A stretch of DNA of 64,000 bases, taken from contig NC_092575.1 of assembly GCF_037975245.1 (NCBI RefSeq), positions 23,159,341-23,223,340 on the forward strand. Reading direction: 5' to 3'. Origin of the DNA: Apostichopus japonicus (lineage: Eukaryota > Echinodermata > Holothuroidea > Aspidochirotida > Stichopodidae). The notes beneath the pieces are model-generated. The model was given only the letters and a program-made list of their open reading frames with translations, was not told the origin of the DNA and made no database searches. The position numbers and the translations under genes are program-made. Shown piece by piece: positions 1-12,991 of this stretch (within the stretch, counting starts at the first letter, position 1; every line of letters begins with the position of its first letter).

Positions 1-74
1 ATATCACAAGAATCAAATTCTATATTAATTTCTTTTGCCTCGACTTAGATATTGGCTAATAACTAATAGTCAAG

Positions 75-445
75 TCAGTGTGCGTGTGTGCATGTGGGTA
101 TCTTTGTGTGATACAAGCAAGAAAACAAAAAGACCTAACATATTTCTCTTTTATCTTAATGACAGTTAGTAGTTAACAAGAATCTAAACCATATTTTATT
201 TTTTTCTTGTAACCATGGCTACAAGGATACATATGAAAACAAATTGGCATCATGAAAGTCTGTGTGTGTGTGCATGTGTGTTTGTTTATTTGTTTGTGTG
301 ATGCTAGCAAGAAAACAAAAAGACCTAACATGTTTCTCTTTCATCTTATGGCAGTTAGTAGTTAACCAGAATTTAAAGCCATATTTCGTTTTCTCTGGTA
401 ACCATGGCTACGACGATACATTAGAAAACAGATCGGCGTCATGAA
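75..445 (+). repeat. Tandem duplication of the TBL2 intron/exon junction (two decayed copies)
   Basis: Two copies with a period of about 189 bp (75-255 and 259-445) each carry a GT-rich stretch, then GAAAACAAAAAGACCTAACA, a T-rich acceptor-like tract, and a segment resembling the first ~70 bases of the real exon at 525, including AACCATGGCTAC (real exon AACCATGACTAC). The second copy can be read as a peptide resembling the exon start (KPYFVFSGNHGYDD). It is one base longer between the acceptor and that block, so splicing into it in the exon's phase meets an early stop. The copies look like non-functional relics or pseudo-exons. Confidence 0.8.
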
Positions 446-524
446 ACGAATCTTACAGAAAAAGAAAACAAAAAAGGGCAAAAGGGAGAAAGTAATGCTA
501 TTTTGTTTCATCTTTCAATAACAG

Positions 525-707
525 TTGAATTCCACAAGAATCAAGATCCTTATCTTCTGTTCACTGGTAACCATGACTACACAATGCACAGCCTCATTGC
601 CTTATCAGCAGATGCTCACGCAGTGGCCATAGCCAGTGGCATCTCTGTCTCGGTATATAGCATTCAGAGTGAGGCTCCGGAGGAGAAATTCAACGAAGTA
701 CACGCCG
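525..707 (+). CDS. TBL2: TBL2-like, internal coding exon (WD40 blade)
   Basis: This 183-bp exon follows a good acceptor (a T-rich tract ending in AACAG at 520-524) and ends at the donor GTAAGA (708-713). It begins with two bases of a split codon, reads 60 full codons and ends with the first base of another. The peptide contains KNQDPYLLFTGNHD, then a beta-strand pattern (LIALSADAHAVAIASG, SVSVYSI) and ends near FNEVHA. These align block by block with human TBL2 from its KKQDPYLLKTG segment to its FERVHG segment. The exon supplies the strands before the final propeller blade. Preceding exons are outside the window. Two decayed copies of the exon start lie upstream at 75-445. Confidence 0.88.
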
Positions 708-1967
708 GTAAGATTTAAGATGATTTCAATCGTGCAGCGTTTTTTTGTCCCTGACTGTACAAGGGTTCTCGGTGCCCCCAGAATAATGATCCATTATTTT
801 CATAGGTTCTAATGTTGTCCTCCACAAAGCCTCAGAATCGAAACGATATCAAAATACAAACGAAATACAGAAACGGTCTGTTGCCTACATGCACCAAAAT
901 ATATGTGACATTTATGATATGAGTTGTCCGTGGAAAATATAGCAACTTGGAATCCAGCGTATGTGACTCTATTGTGTTATTATTGTTATATAAGTATGTG
1001 TAATTATTTGAGAATTATAAAGAGGTTTGGACTGTCGCTATATCAGACACATTCTCTATATATGGAATTATCAATTAGAAATAGTAAAAATCTCCCGAAG
1101 GTCATTTTTTACTTGTTGTCACCATAATTGATATTTCAAGTCACTAATTTATGCCAGTCATAAATTTTAATCCTCATTTAATATTCCAGTTACTGCTTCT
1201 GCATTGGTAATCAGTATATGTCTGTATTCCAAGTTGAAGTAATGCTTTCATGTCCCTATAATTAACAACGGAACAAATGGTTTAGTTTTTCTTATGTATA
1301 GGCCTAAAAAAAGTGTTATAGGTATATAATGTTAGGCTGACAGAACGGAACAAATCGTTTGGGTTCATTTGTAGGCCTAGTGATGGAGCTATCGTCAGTC
1401 TTGTGTGGTAAGGCTCTAGAACGATTTTGTACTACAGTTCTGGCGTAGTTCAGTAAATTATACTTGTACTCGGCTCGGTGACCATGTACTCGACCTAGTA
1501 CCCGTACACTGTCAGCCATTTGGAATCTAACATGGCGACTAGTGCAAAGAGGGACTGGTTAATTTACCCGTATTCAGGTTGATAGCTTGGTGGCTATACT
1601 CTTATGACTTCTACTAGTGAGTGTTATAGCAATCGTGTTCTAGTTTAAATATGACCGTCCTTGTCCCTGGTGATCTGTACCAGTACTTATGTACCCCAAG
1701 GCATTTTGGTAATCTTGGGTGGAGATTGGTGCAAAAATAAAGTAGTGCTCGCACTCATGTTAAGGGCCCTTGTCATTGTACCCATGCCAACACGGATTCT
1801 GCTTGTTCTCATATTTCATGCTGTTGTGCCCATACTACTGTACAAGCCCAGGTGTCCTGATCACACACTGCTTTCCAAGAGAGTTGTGTTTGAGCAAGCC
1901 AGTTACTTTCAATTAATACAGAAAGTAGGCTACATATAGCTCACCTTTATAAAGATTTGAAAAGTCC

Positions 1968-2095
1968 AAAGGTCAACTCAGTTGACCGTTTGTGTAATGG
2001 GACATCATCAGAATTGCATGGTTCGATCCCGGGGTGGCCATAGGCAGTGGTGCCTTCATCTCCATATGGAGCAATAAAAAAAGGAGGCTCTGTGT
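1968..2095 (+). repeat. tRNA-derived SINE-like fragment
   Basis: A box A-like ACTCAGTTGACCG (about 1976) is followed about 45 nt later by a perfect B-box, GGTTCGATCCC, and then an A-rich stretch (CAATAAAAAAAGG). This layout is that of a tRNA-derived SINE head of the Lys/Ala type. The tail and the right end are not clear. Confidence 0.4.
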
Positions 2096-4845
2096 GAGGA
2101 ACATCCAGATGTGGTTCTAGTTTTCATAGTTCAATTTGCAGCATTTCCATGTTGCGTGGTACATCGGTCCTTTCACAAGTAAATGGTCCTGTTCATGGCG
2201 GATTTGGTGTCCCTGTGACACTTTATCGGTACAAGTGGTTCTGTACATTATAAATAACTGTTTACTGAACTACAAACAACATAACTACTGTACCTTAAAG
2301 GATAATTAAATTGCAAAGAAAAAAGGAAACATTAAAAATAACGCAAATATTCTTGAGCACATGAAATACTTTCTTATACAACATTTAACAAGGGCAACCT
2401 TCTTTTGAGACAGTGTGAAGACAATTCAATGACCTTGAATTTGTGAAATCCTAATTGCACTATTAAAATTAATAATTATAATTGATTTGATGAAGAAGAA
2501 AGTTAATTTTGCTTAATATTTGGGAGGTTGTACACGATGACGATATCCTCAAGTTTGAGATATTTTGCCATTAAGGATAACTTTGAACGGATACTTGAAA
2601 CACTCGTGTACCTTAACTTTGCTAAACCCACTCTCTTGCCCCTGCTCCACCCCTCACCCAGGCTACTCTACCCTCCCCTAATCCACCCTTCCCTATTTTC
2701 TTAGAAGCATGATGAGCTGAAATGCCACTGCTATTTGTTGCCTGTACTGAAACATGAGTGATAAAGTTGAAATAACAGGCACATTGTCGTGTCCAATAGA
2801 CACAATGTGCCAAACTCATCCGATTGCACACCAGTCCAATCATGCCATCCGTAATGTTATGTTCTCACAGCACATTAAAAGTTTGCAATAACTCAGATAA
2901 AACAGTTCCTCTGATCAGAACTGTCTCGAAGATCAATAAAAAACTATTTCATTATAAATATCGATGCCGACTGCAGTCCTACCCGGAACGTTTTTTATGC
3001 CCGGAGAAGAGACCGATGATTACTGTCGACGTGGAATATACTTAACAGATGGGAAGGAATGAGAAAAAGGAAATCAATTAGTTCTGTTTATGATTTGACA
3101 TTAATAGAAGTGGCATTTTTGAAAGATGCTCTGTAGCAGGTGAGGCAGTCCTTTTTTTTTTGGGCTTGCTTCTCACAAATGTTTCAGTTTGCATGACTGA
3201 TCAAGGGACAAGGTCATGTCTGTTTATATTATTGCATATATGACAAGGTTAGGTGAGGAAGTCTCTCAAAATGTAATAAAAAATGGAATAGATTTTCAGA
3301 GTCCTGTAGAAGCCTTGAAAAAATGTGACAAAATGTGTCAAGTTATAATGGTGATAAGAAAGTGGCTACATATTACTACAAGCATCCAGGCCAATGGAAA
3401 AGTTTTGTAAGTATTGAAAGAGGAAGTTTCCATCCATTCTTAAAGTTAACATGTTTCTCAAGTTTGACCTACAGTATATAAAATACATGTCACATTTTTT
3501 CTCAATTAAAGTCAGTTTATCCACAAAACTGGAACTTGTACTAAGTTCATTCTGCTTTCTCGGGACAAACCTGGTGTAAATTCGACAGTAACAGAAATGA
3601 CATCTATAAGTCATCTTTGGTCACAAAAAAAATGCAGCATTCAACTAACAAGAAATGCTCGTAGATATAAAAGCATTTTCTCACTCTTGTCATTATGTAT
3701 AAACTACTTTTGCCTTGGCCCCAAGAATCAGTCAGATGGTTTTTGAAATAAACAAAAAATCATGCCTAATTCTTTTCTTTATTGCTCTTAAAGATCTACC
3801 TCATATATCTGAAGTAGCTGGCTAAGTGATGTAGTAAATTGCAACAAAGCATTTCAAAGAGAGCATTGCATTTTAGCTTCTGCACACAAGTCCATGTATA
3901 AAGTTTAAACAAAAAGGTGATAGCTTTAGTTCACAAGTCCATGAATAAAGTTTAAACAACAAGGCGTGGATTTTGTTTGCAACCAAAACACCTTACTTTC
4001 ACTCTACATGGTGATTCTTTTCAATCATAAAGGTTTCTTTTAAACGATTGAATATTATTTCAATCTATGTGGGCAGTATATACATCTTACCAAGCCATGT
4101 AAATGTGGATGGAGGAAGAGATTGTTTTTTTTTATTTAAAAAGATCATAAATTTGGCTGACACCCAAACTGATACTTATCTCATGGCAGTGAACTTGAAT
4201 CAGTAAAAGATTTTTTTAATTTCAATTTTGATACTTTATGGTCATGTCAATTTATTCAAATGAATAATCTTTTACATTCTACTTTAAATTTAATTGACTT
4301 CATATTTAAAGTTACTAAAACTATTGTAAACTTGTCAGATGCCAAAGTTTGTACCTGTATTTACATGGTCTGTCCATTGTTGTCTCTTGCAAAGATGTTC
4401 TTGACATATTATGTTCCAAGAACATGTTGCAAGGGTTATCGTAAAATGGATAAACCCTTTATTGAGCCTCCCCCCACCCCCTCGATTCATAGAAATCAAA
4501 GTTTGACTATCTGATGTTATGCCACACAACATTGCATGTGCTCTTAATCATACCATGGAGAAAATTTCATTCTTGTTAACATAATTACCTCCATTGAGGT
4601 TAGGTCTTTGTGTACTGCTTGCAATCCTCAGAGGGCTACCTTAGGCTGACTATTTGACACATTGAACAAATTTATGGTTGCCACGTGTATTCAACGATTT
4701 AGGACTAACTTGATCATTCAATTTGATCATTCATTAGTTCATGTGTTGGTTCCTTCCTTCGTTTGTCCCTTCGTTCATTTGTTTCTCAATATATTATTAC
4801 AATCCAAACAATTCCTTTTGTTTTCCTTTTTTTGTGCAAGATTTT

Positions 4846-6300
4846 CTGTTACTCAATTACTCAGTACTAACATACAGTATCATGCCTGATCCCAAACCTG
4901 TAACTCAACTACTCAGTACTAACATACAGTATCATGCCTGATCCCAAACCTGTAACTCAACTACTCAGTACTAACGTACAGTATCATGCCTGATCCCAAA
5001 CCTGTAACTCAACTACTCATTACTAACGTACAGTATCATGCCTGATCCCAAACCTGTAACTCAACTACTCAGTACTAACGTACAGTATCATGCCTGATCC
5101 CAAACCTGTAACTCAACTACTCATTACTAATGTACAGTATCATGCCTGATCCCAAACCTGTAACTCAACTACTCATTACTAACGTACAGTATCATGCCTG
5201 ATCCCAAACCTGTAATTCAACTACTCAGTACTAACGTACAGTATCATGCCTGATCCCAAACCTGTTACTCAACTACTCAGTACTAACGTACAGTATCATG
5301 CCTGATCCCAAACCTGTAACTAAACTACTCAGTACTTACAAACAGTATCATGCCTGATCCCAAACCTGTAACTCAACTACTCTGTACACTAACGTACAGT
5401 ATCATGCCTGATCCCAAACCTGTAACTCAACTACTCATTACTAACGTACAGTATCATGCCTGATCCCAAACCTGTAACTCAACTACTCATTACTAACGTA
5501 CAGTATCATGCCTGATCCCAAACCTGTAACTCAACTACTCAGTACTAACGTACAGTATCATGCCTGATCCCAAACCTGTTACTCAACTACTCAGTACTAA
5601 CGTACAGTATCATGCCTGATCCCAAACCTGCAACTAAACTACTCAGTACTTACAAACAGTATCATGCCTGATCCCAAACCTGTAACTCAACTACTCTGTA
5701 CAGTATCATGCCTGATCCCAAACCTGTAACTCAACTACTCATTACTAACGTACAGTATCATGCCTGATCCCAAACCTGTAACTCAACTACTCAGTACTAA
5801 CGTACAGTATCATGCCTGATCCCAAACCTGTTACTCAACTACTCAGTACTAACGTACAGTATCATGCCTGATCCCAAACCTGTAACTAAACTACTCAGTA
5901 CTTACAAACAGTATCATGCCTGATCCCAAACCTGTAACTCAACTACTCAGTACTAACGTACAGTAACATGCCTGATCCCAAACCTGTAACTCAACTACTC
6001 AGTACGTACAGTATCATGCCTGATCCCAAACCTGTAACTCAACTACTCAGTACTAACGTACAGTATCATGCCTGATCCCAAACCTGTAACTCAACTACTC
6101 AGTACTAACGTACAGTATCATGCCTGATCCCAAACCTGTAACTCAACTACTCAGTACTAACGTACAGTAACATGCCTGATCCCAAACCTGTAACTCAACT
6201 ACTCAGTACTAATGTACAGTATCATGCCTGACGCCAAACCTGTAACTCAACTACTCAGTACTTACGTACACTATCATGCCTGATCCCAAACCTGTAATTC
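4846..6300 (+). repeat. 52-bp minisatellite, about 28 copies
   Basis: The unit begins ACTCAACTACTCAGTACTAA, continues with CGTACAGTATCATGCC and ends TGATCCCAAACCTGTA, 52 bp in all. The core CATGCCTGATCCC recurs at 4881, 4933 and so on. Copies differ by known positions (CAGTACT or CATTACT, GTAACT or GTTACT) and by short deletions such as TACTTACAAACAG and CTCTGTACAG. The variants recur in the same order, showing multi-unit blocks amplified together. It lies within the large TBL2 intron. Confidence 0.97.
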
Positions 6301-6500
6301 AAATCTCAAGCCGATGCGTTTCGGTCACCAGATCTGTTTCGTATTAATGAAATTCCTGAAGACTCCTGCTCTTCATACTTAAATGTTTTCAGGTTTTCAT
6401 CATTATTATCAATATTACCTCGCTTTAGACTCTATGGATATACCACAATAAGTTTGAGTGTCTACATTTTCCTTTATTTTTGTTTGTGTTAAAGTAAGTT

Positions 6501-6545
6501 GGCCTGACGTTTCGATCCTAGCAGGATCTTCTTTTTTATTTTTTT
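6501..6545 (-). mobile_element. Penelope-like / hammerhead-like relic
   Basis: On the reverse strand a hairpin GATCCT-GCT-AGGATC is followed directly by GAAACGTC and AGGCC. This hairpin-plus-GAAACGTC arrangement resembles stem II and the 3' core of hammerhead ribozymes in the terminal repeats of Penelope-like elements. The 5' core CTGATGA is not seen, and a T-rich tract (forward strand) replaces it. No reverse transcriptase remains nearby, so this is at most an end fragment. Confidence 0.35.
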
Positions 6546-8091
6546 ATTTTTGTTTGCTTGTTTGTTCTTCTTCCTCCTGCGGAAGGATAACCGTTTCTCA
6601 GGTCAGGGCATCATCCAGGCTGTCTATGCCCCGTCATCTCACTGACACATCATTTTCCATACAAGAATGTTTGGCCAATTACATCCAATTTCCAGGCAAA
6701 CAGCTGTTGGTTGCATATTTATATCCTCATGGTTGCGTTTAGGAGTTGCAGCTGGGTTCCTGAACACCCTGTTTCGTTTTCTCCCTGCAAAACTTGTAAA
6801 AACTCTTGTAGGTGATGAAATAAAAATTATCGGTGATAGGAGTCTCTAGAGCTCTGCGAAATGTAATCAGAGGTGACCTTGAGTGGGCAGGTGATGATGA
6901 TTAGCCACCTGGGGAACTTTTAAAGGGGGAGTAAAGAATAGTTGCAAAAAGGAAAAAAACAAAAACTGACCGTGCATGTTTCTGTGTGTCAGTTTGTACA
7001 CACAGAGGTGTTCTTCAATACAGTCTTGCTAATCATGAAAGGTGGTGGTGATTTGTTGGTGGACTGGTGGGAATGGGAAGGGGTGTGGAGAGGGCTTACA
7101 AATATGTGGGATATACACATTTAGGGCAAAATTTTTAAGAGAGTGGGGAGACAGAATTCTCCCAGAGTAAAACTAGTACTTCTTTAATTCAAATATTGCA
7201 ATGTCCAGAGGGAAAATTTTGCATTGTTTCAATCAGCGTCAAGAGATGACCAACTTTCTGTTCGAACAACCAACTTCAGATTTGGAGGTCTTGCTGCGGA
7301 TTACTAGTGATCTACATCAAATTCAGATTGCACTGTAACTAAATACCCTCAAATAGATTAAATGGGTAAGCCTTGGTATCACCCTCCATCACTTTGAAGA
7401 TATGGAAATAAAAAAAAAGAAGGAAAAATGACAGCCTAAGCCCTATGATCCACACTGGACCAAAACCAGTGCTCTGATCACCCATCCTACATGTCTCTCT
7501 TTCTGCAGAGTATATATTGGTCATTTTCTGTTCTTTTGTTACTTTTTCCGGACAACCAAATTTAATGAAACTGGACAACCAAAGGGTATAAGTCCTGGCT
7601 ATCCAATGGACGACCAGAAAAAAAAAAGAGTGTGCCCTGTGTCCTAATCAGCACTTTGTCAAAAATGTTAGGGTTCGGGGGGTATGGGGTTGCTTTCATC
7701 CCCGATTGCTTTAGTACATTGCAGATGTCGTGAAGAAGATAATTGGCCATGTCAGTTTCCTCAAAAAGAGATCCTTTTTGTATCGCTCAAATATTACCTA
7801 AGTGTATCAGTCAGTCTAATTTTTGTACATTATTGAGAGTAACAGGGTGTTGCCTAGAACTGTTAACTAAACCATAAAAATATGTAAATATGAGAAGATT
7901 GGTTCAAATCATTGCTGTGTTAGTCACGCTAAATACGCATCATATAACCTGACTGAAAGGGTAGCCATTACAACAGCCCTCCCCCCCCCCTCCTATAGTG
8001 TGACAATAGTTGTACTACAAACTGGGTACTACAAATTGCAGTTTGTACCAACTTTGTATTAGCAGTCAGCTGCCAGTCTGTATACAGTTTC

Positions 8092-8375
8092 CATACATGA
8101 TTTCTTACCTGCATACTGTACATGGTCTCTAAAAACTGCATACATGGTATCAAATACCTGCATACATGGTTTCTAATACCTGCATACATGGTTTCTTAAA
8201 CCTGAATACATGGTCTCTTATACCTGCATACATGGTCTCTTACCTGCATACATGATTTCTTACAGTACCTGCATACATGGTTTCTTAAACCTGAATACAT
8301 GGTCTCTTATACCTGCATACATGGTCTCTTACCTGCATACATGATTTCTTACAGTACCTGCATACATGGTTTCTT
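8092..8375 (+). repeat. 22-bp minisatellite in 89-bp higher-order units
   Basis: The basic unit is about 22 bp (CCTGCATACATGGTTTCTTA and variants). The marked variant that runs into AAACCTGAATAC begins at 8179 and 8268, and a third start is at 8357. The 89-bp spacing shows that blocks of four subunits were duplicated. Left-hand copies are more diverged. Confidence 0.93.
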
Positions 8376-9234
8376 CTTAATTATACTGTATCTTCAAAGT
8401 AATCCTAAACAGAATATGTTCCCCCTGCATCATCAGATATCATCATCAGATATAAATAAACTTGAGCTGAAATTTCAGCAAAAGTTTCATCTGCAACCTG
8501 CACTGAAAATAACACATCAATGAAACATGTCCTCAAGTGAACTTCTTAATAAGCATTGTGTCGATGAACTTCAAGATCTTCAAGAAAGAGAGAAATGGGT
8601 TAATATGTATGTTGTTCAGTGGGTCGTCACAACATTTATGTGCAGTAATGGTTACTTGAAATTCTCACTGTCAAGATAAGAGAACAGAATCTCCTTAACG
8701 ACTGCTGTAATTTTTTGCGATTCTCTCAAGGGGAAGTTAATCAACCTTCAGAGAGACAACATAATATTTTATGCAGTTTTCTCTGTGGTATTTCGAGAGA
8801 ACAAGAAAAAAAAAATGGAAAATTAGAGCCAAAAATGATTATCAATGTAAATTTGCCTTCATATATTGGGATGAAATACAATACAAGATTATTTTGTAAA
8901 AATGACTTGTCTGACAGAGGAAACACAAAGAGGAATAATTAATATCGAGTGTAAAATGAGGAGCATATGGAGGTACAAAGAAAAGATTTTAATTTACAAT
9001 TTCAGATCACATGGTCTCATTCATTCTGTATGTATGGCTGTCTGTGGAAGCATTATAGTGGGGAGTTAATTTCCCTCGTTATAGAGATTGCAGATTTATG
9101 ACGCCTTTGAACATAAGTACTGTATTAACAGTACATACAGATCATGGCAAATTATGGCAGTAACATTCACTTTTACCCATATTGCCATTCAAACTTGACT
9201 GAGCCAATAGTCACAAAATTACCATATTAAGGTA

Positions 9235-9975
9235 TTGACCCCGATCTTTCCAAAATCCCAGTTGTGATCAGTGAAAATTGCACTCTTATTTCACCAAGCC
9301 TAGCCTCCTTAGTATTTATTGAAGCACCATGTTCAGGCAAGCCTTTTGCTTGAACATCAAGCCTACACTCTGGACAGTTAAAAGGTGGACCGCCATGGTC
9401 TGACAAATGCCCTCTTACTTCACCAAGCCTAGCCTCCCTAGTATTCATTGAAGCACCATGGTCAAGCAAGCCTTTTGCTTGAACATCAAGCCTACACTCC
9501 AGTTAAAAGGTGGACCGCTATGGTCTGAAAGTTGCCCTCTTATTTCACCAAGCTTAGCCTCCCTAGTATTTATTGAAGCACCATGGTCAAGCAAGCCTTT
9601 TTGCTTGACACCAAGTCTACACTCCAGTTAAAAGGTGGACGCCATGGTCTGAAATTGCCCTCTTATTTCACCAAACCTAGCTTCCCTAACTAGTATTTAA
9701 TGAAGCACCATGGTCAAGCAAGCCTTACTTCACCAAGCCTACACCCCAGTTAAAATGTGGACCGCCATGGTCTTACAATTATCCTCCTACTTCACCAAGC
9801 CAACCGTTTGGAGCACCCTAGTCTAACAAACATCTTAGTTGTCCCTACCTTCCCTCCTAATGTTAAAATGGAATAGGATTCTCTGAAGTCTCTTGCTTTA
9901 ACACCAAGCCTACCTACCCTTCTGAGTAACTAGAGCCCCATGGTCTGACAAACCACCCAGTTTACATTATGCCTA
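9235..9975 (-). repeat. Tandem repeat of about 125-129 bp, five or more copies
   Basis: The landmark TCACCAAGCCTAGCCTCC recurs near 9291, 9420, 9545 and 9668 (periods 129, 125 and 123), with decayed copies to about 9975. Each unit also contains GAAGCACCATGG, AACATCAAGCCTACACTC and AAAAGGTGGACCGCCATGG. The first period, 129 bp, is 43 codons, and the reverse strand stays open through the first two copies with a CPEC motif. Later copies break the frame. Confidence 0.9.
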
Positions 9976-10837
9976 TGATCTCCAACTCCTCTTCAATGTA
10001 TGTCTTGAAACGTAATGAGCTGAAACTGGAGTCGGTGTGTTCGCAGAGGACTTTAGTTCGTAGCAATAATAGAGTGGCTGTTAATGTTCTGGGCTATGTA
10101 AATGTTTGACTTCACTGTAAACAGAGTTTGACAGAGGCATCAAAGAGAGATTAATTAAACATCCAAGGGAGATTAATTAAACAATTAATTAAAGAAGAAG
10201 TTGAGATCGAGAATGAAGACGTTGTCGTTGCAACATTAGTGCAACACACTGCCCTTAACTATTCAGGTCCATTTCGTATGTAAATCAGTTGAAGCTTTTG
10301 TTATATGAACATTCATTTATGCAAAGTGTCTGTGTTTTGTATAAAGATATATACATGCTATATGTGGACATTCCATTTGCCTGTAAATATTCTGTTGAGT
10401 TTGTGCTAAGGTTAACTTAAAAATGCAGATTGATTTATTTACAGATTAGCCTTTACAGTGACATTTTTGCATTCAAAGTTAGTCAGATTATGGAAACTTT
10501 TAACCATTCCAAAAGAGGCTGTGAAGGCTGTGACCTTGAGGCCCCTTTAGCTGAGTGAATGTCTAAATTGACATACTGTCTAAAAACAGGTAATTGATGT
10601 ATTAAATAAACATAATGAAACCTACGCTCTGAAGCTAAAGGGATATATATATATATGCAGTGAAAATACTGCACACATACTGTAGGCGTACCAACGTATG
10701 CTGTTTCTAAACAGATGTTAGTACTGAACAACACTTGGGGTACTTATTGTGCTTCTTGATTTTGAAATATTTAGGATGTTCTGTGAGGTCCAACAGTATC
10801 AAAATCGCTGTTTTCATTGCTACAGGGAGAAAAAAGA

Positions 10838-10945
10838 TGTAATTTTATTTTATTTATTATTATTTTTTTTTATGATATATATTTTTATTTTTGTTATTTT
10901 ATCTTAAATCTTATCTTATTTTTATTTTTTTTATTTTATTTATTT
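10838..10945. repeat. T/A low-complexity tract
   Basis: A run of imperfect TTTTA and TTATT units without other structure, inside the large intron. Confidence 0.8.
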
Positions 10946-12991
10946 GCTTTGTTGTTGCCATAATTTCTACGTCTGAGTACATTTTGTATCCCTTTAAGGT
11001 GCTTTTAAGTAACAGCTACACTGTACAGTGCTTTAAGTAGAAATAGGTGTAATTAAGTTGACTGTCTTTTCCTGTGTGTCAATTTAAAAGTGTTGATAAA
11101 CCCATCAGGAGGTATAACTTACCGATGCCATTCGTGAACACGTTAAACAATCACACTTTTTAAGGATTAACTGAATAAATTTGCTTTGAAATCTTCATAC
11201 ACCCACACGATGACATGAGACATGCCAACGATGTAGTTTTTCCCTCAACGGCCATTTAAAAAGTGGACATCTTAACTCCATCATCATCATTAACCTCCAA
11301 ATGTGATAGAGGTGCTACGGATAGTTACCCTCAAAGAGAGACATTAAAAAAAGACAACTGTTTATTACCAATAGATCATTAAAGGAGGCACAGAGCTACT
11401 GTCATCATCTGAAATCTGAATACAAGGGAGAGAGAGAGAGACAGAGACAGAGAGGTGGAGATGGTACACTGAAGAACAGCATGAAATTACCAAATTATTC
11501 ATTAAAATTGTTATTTGAGATTTGGTTTATATTGGGACGTACTACATATGGAATTATAAGTTTCCTTACAATACATTTGAAAATAGGACTTGAGCAAGTA
11601 AAAAAAAAACAAAAAAATGTTGATATATCACATATTGATTTTTAATGGTTGCCATTTAGATTTATTACTAATCGTTTAAATATATATTCACTGAGAAAAG
11701 TACGTAGGCTGATTTTTAAAAAATGCGGTTGATTGAATATCAAATTTTCAATTTTCTTGAACTGTAACATCAGTAATTGAAAAAAAAGTTGCAGCCTTTT
11801 TTTATCAGATCCCATAACCTGACTTCAAAGGATTATTCTTTATCTATAATTTGCTTGCTCTGAGAGGAGGGCATTGTTCATGGTGAAACATCTCCATCTA
11901 ATATATGAAGTCTTGTTTGGGGGTTTTGTCTCCTAACTTGATAGAGTGGACAGTACTGAACCTGATATAGTATACTGTACTTGATACAGTGTACTGTACT
12001 TGATACAGCTGTTTACTGTTGAATTAATATGTAATGAAGCAGCCAATGAAGTACATTAGATATATATGACAGTCCCCAAAATTATGTAGTTCCTTTAAAC
12101 TTTGCTCCCCATGGTGCCTGATGATGGTTGACACATTGTGATCACATGTTGAACGCATGTCCGTATGTGAGTCGTCACAACATCTGTGTTAATATGTACA
12201 TGCGGATAGCTAGCAAACTGCACACATGGAGAACCGTGACTATACAACAAAGCATGTATTTTTGTATGTTAAGTCATGTACACTATGTACAGTAGGTTAG
12301 AAGGACCATAAAAAGTCCCAATGATGCAAACACCAGGCTGTGCAAATTGATAATACTGTACATAGTCAAGCACAATTGTTACAGTATATGATAAATACAT
12401 GCAAATTTTAAAGAGTCTGAGCGGAATTTTGTGTGATATTATAAGTATGATTAAAACATTAATGTTATTCCCTGGGTTATCTGTACTGTAGCTACATGAA
12501 GTGCAACAGTTTTACGTTCAATGTCAATCAAATTTGCAGCTATTGTACGCATGTTACACCTGTACAGGTTACTGCACCAATGTCCATATTTCCATGGACA
12601 TGTCTTCTGTCATCCATGAGAGTATGCAAAAACATGTATAAGAAACGTTCATCTACAGTAGATATTTAGGTAGTTCCAACCGACTTGTAATAAATACAGT
12701 GAAAATAAAACGCTTTTTACTGTGATGTGGCCATTGATCTTTATAGCAAAGAAAGGTCAAATGTCAATATTGTAACAGTCTGTCAACAACAATGCACAGA
12801 TGTACTGTACTGTACGTACAGCGGTTTTTGTGTACATAACATTAATGTGTCTGGACAGTATTTTATGAGGAACAAAATTCATGAACCTCTAAAAGGCTAT
12901 ACAAAATGTTAACATTACTGTATGTCCCAGCTTACAATTTACTCCATGCCCAGCCTGTCTCATGTGATGGACTCGCGGGATAACTTTAATC

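Noticed and set aside
4846-6300. CRISPR-like array
   Set aside because: Repeats are contiguous 52-bp tandem units without unique spacers, in a eukaryotic intron.
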